DNA of 64,000 nucleotides from Rothia aerolata (GTDB taxonomy: Bacteria > Actinomycetota > Actinomycetes > Actinomycetales > Micrococcaceae), in assembly GCF_014635585.1 (NCBI RefSeq), contig NZ_BMDC01000001.1, positions 534,139 through 598,138 on the forward strand, read 5' to 3'. A model generated the notes under the pieces. The model had not been told where the DNA came from, did no database searches, and was given only the letters and a program-made list of their open reading frames with translations. The translations under genes and the position numbers were made by a program. Shown here in pieces: positions 63,030 through 64,000 of this stretch. The first letter of the stretch is position 1; each line of letters begins with the position of its first letter.

Positions 63030-64000
63030 GTGAACCTCAAACCCCACCCTGAAAGCTGGCCGGGTGTCGATGCCCGCTGGTCGAAGACTCTTCGGGTAAC
63101 GTCAACCGCCGCCGTTGATGCCGGCGCCACCCATACGTGGCACTTTCTGGATAATCTCTCGGTGCTTCAAGAGCAGGGTATTGAGCCGGTAGGAACTATT
63201 CTTGCCGTGCACGGTAACCCCACCTGGTCTTATCTGTGGCGCTCGGTGCTTTCAGCCGGTATCAATGCCGAGAATCCCTGGCGGGTGGTGGCGGTTGACC
63301 AGCTCAACATGGGCTACTCCGAGCGCACCGGTAGCAACCGCCGCCTGGCTGATCGTGTGAAAGACCTGGGCGATTTCACCGCCGCGCTGGGGCTCAATCA
63401 GACCGAACTGCCCGTGGTGACTCTGGCGCACGACTGGGGCGGTCTCATTTCCCTGGGCTGGGCGCTGGACCACCGCGATTTGGTTAAGGCTGTTACCCTG
63501 ACCAACACCGCTGTTTTTCATGACGGCGCCGAGAAGATTCCTGCCGCCCTGCAGCTAGCACTCAACCCGGCTATTCACGGTTGGGGCACCCAGAAAACCT
63601 CTACCTTCCTCGATGTCACCCTGCACCTGGCGCAGAAGGGTGGGCTCAGCAAGCAGGTCTACAAGACCTACTCTGCCCCCTACAAAACTACCGAGCTGCG
63701 CGAGGGAATCCGCCAGTTTGTAGCCGATATTCCCGCTGGCCCGGCTACCGAGTCTTATGCGGATATGGTGCGTATCGCCGAGGGAATTAAGAACCTTGAT
63801 GTTCCCGCTTTCTTCCAGTGGGGCACCAAAGATCCCGTCTTCCAGCGCCGCTACATGGCGGATCTTCAAAAGCGCCTGCCCCAGGCTGATGTACACCGCT
63901 ATGAAAAGGCCTCTCACCTGGTGATGGAAGACGAGGATATTGCCACTCCCCTCTTCGACTGGCTCGAAGAGCGCTTCCTCTGGAAGCAGACCGGCCGCCA
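63030..64000 (+). CDS. oleB: OleB-like alpha/beta hydrolase, cut by the window end (possibly OleBC fusion)
   Basis: GTG start at 63030 with AGGAAAGG upstream; 323 codons are visible and no stop occurs before the edge. The hydrolase has ILAVHGNPTWSYLWRSVLSA (oxyanion-hole HGNP) and the nucleophile elbow VVTLAHDWGGLISLGWAL with Asp as nucleophile, as in haloalkane-dehalogenase-like OleB, which decarboxylates beta-lactones. FFQWGTKDPVF and SHLVMED supply the acid and His. In Micrococcus OleB is fused to OleC; whether it is here cannot be seen. Confidence 0.85.
   Translation, partial: MNLKPHPESWPGVDARWSKTLRVTSTAAVDAGATHTWHFLDNLSVLQEQGIEPVGTILAVHGNPTWSYLWRSVLSAGINAENPWRVVAVDQLNMGYSERTGSNRRLADRVKDLGDFTAALGLNQTELPVVTLAHDWGGLISLGWALDHRDLVKAVTLTNTAVFHDGAEKIPAALQLALNPAIHGWGTQKTSTFLDVTLHLAQKGGLSKQVYKTYSAPYKTTELREGIRQFVADIPAGPATESYADMVRIAEGIKNLDVPAFFQWGTKDPVFQRRYMADLQKRLPQADVHRYEKASHLVMEDEDIATPLFDWLEERFLWKQTGR

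Overview
The window is a contiguous piece of an actinobacterial chromosome, most likely from the Micrococcaceae and close to Rothia. The support is a type II fatty-acid operon beside aceE, small actinobacterial proteins (DUF3052, DUF3145, DUF2469), an MptB-type mannosyltransferase, an OleA/OleB start like that of Micrococcus, and the backbone order smc, ftsY, amtB-glnK, ffh, rpsP, khpA, rimM, trmD, rplS, lepB, rnhB, DUF2469, yraN, comM, dprA, xerC. The species cannot be settled from the sequence. No transposase, integrase, phage gene or CRISPR array was seen.

Layout. 0-14 kb: tRNA-Arg, glutaminase with a STAS domain, a divergent 3-methyladenine glycosylase relative, an SSB-like protein, a mannosyltransferase, oligoribonuclease, tRNA-His, peptide deformylase, RNase P RNA, YaaA, a Nif3-like protein, MsrA, the cysteine pair cysK-cysE, gnd, a 58-residue membrane protein, a repeat-rich gene-free stretch, tRNA-Val and DUF3052. 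14.5-21.3 kb: aceE, then fabD-fabH-acpP-fabF, linking pyruvate oxidation to fatty-acid elongation. 21.3-32.4 kb, minus strand: DUF3145, xerC, dprA, comM, yraN, DUF2469, rnhB, two signal peptidases I, rplS, trmD, rimM, a second copy of the noncoding repeat, khpA, rpsP. 32.5-43.8 kb: a histidine kinase/response regulator/ABC exporter operon, a formate/nitrite channel, an unrecognised 646-residue protein, a NUDIX hydrolase, ffh, xthA and an acetyltransferase. 43.8-55.4 kb: a nitrogen block with amtB-glnK and a 12-gene urease operon that carries structural and accessory genes, a urea channel, a FecBCD-type importer and a methyltransferase. 55.6-64 kb: ftsY, an MFS transporter, smc, and the start of an olefin pathway (oleA, and oleB cut by the window edge).

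Most unusual content. Two diverged copies (about 400 bp) of a noncoding element lie at about 12.73-13.14 kb and 31.17-31.57 kb, with a partial third copy just before the second. Each has a tandem series of GTACA half-sites, a long palindrome whose sequence differs between copies while its architecture is kept, and a conserved TATACC/GGTATA hairpin. One copy splits the rpsP-khpA / rimM-trmD-rplS gene run. A second palindrome family occurs at 13.30 kb and 55.59 kb; the latter is a perfect 66-bp palindrome placed as the ftsY terminator. DnaA-box-like sequences are clustered in front of both the SSB-like gene and the yraN-comM-dprA run. I recognise none of these as a described family; database searches are needed before calling them new.
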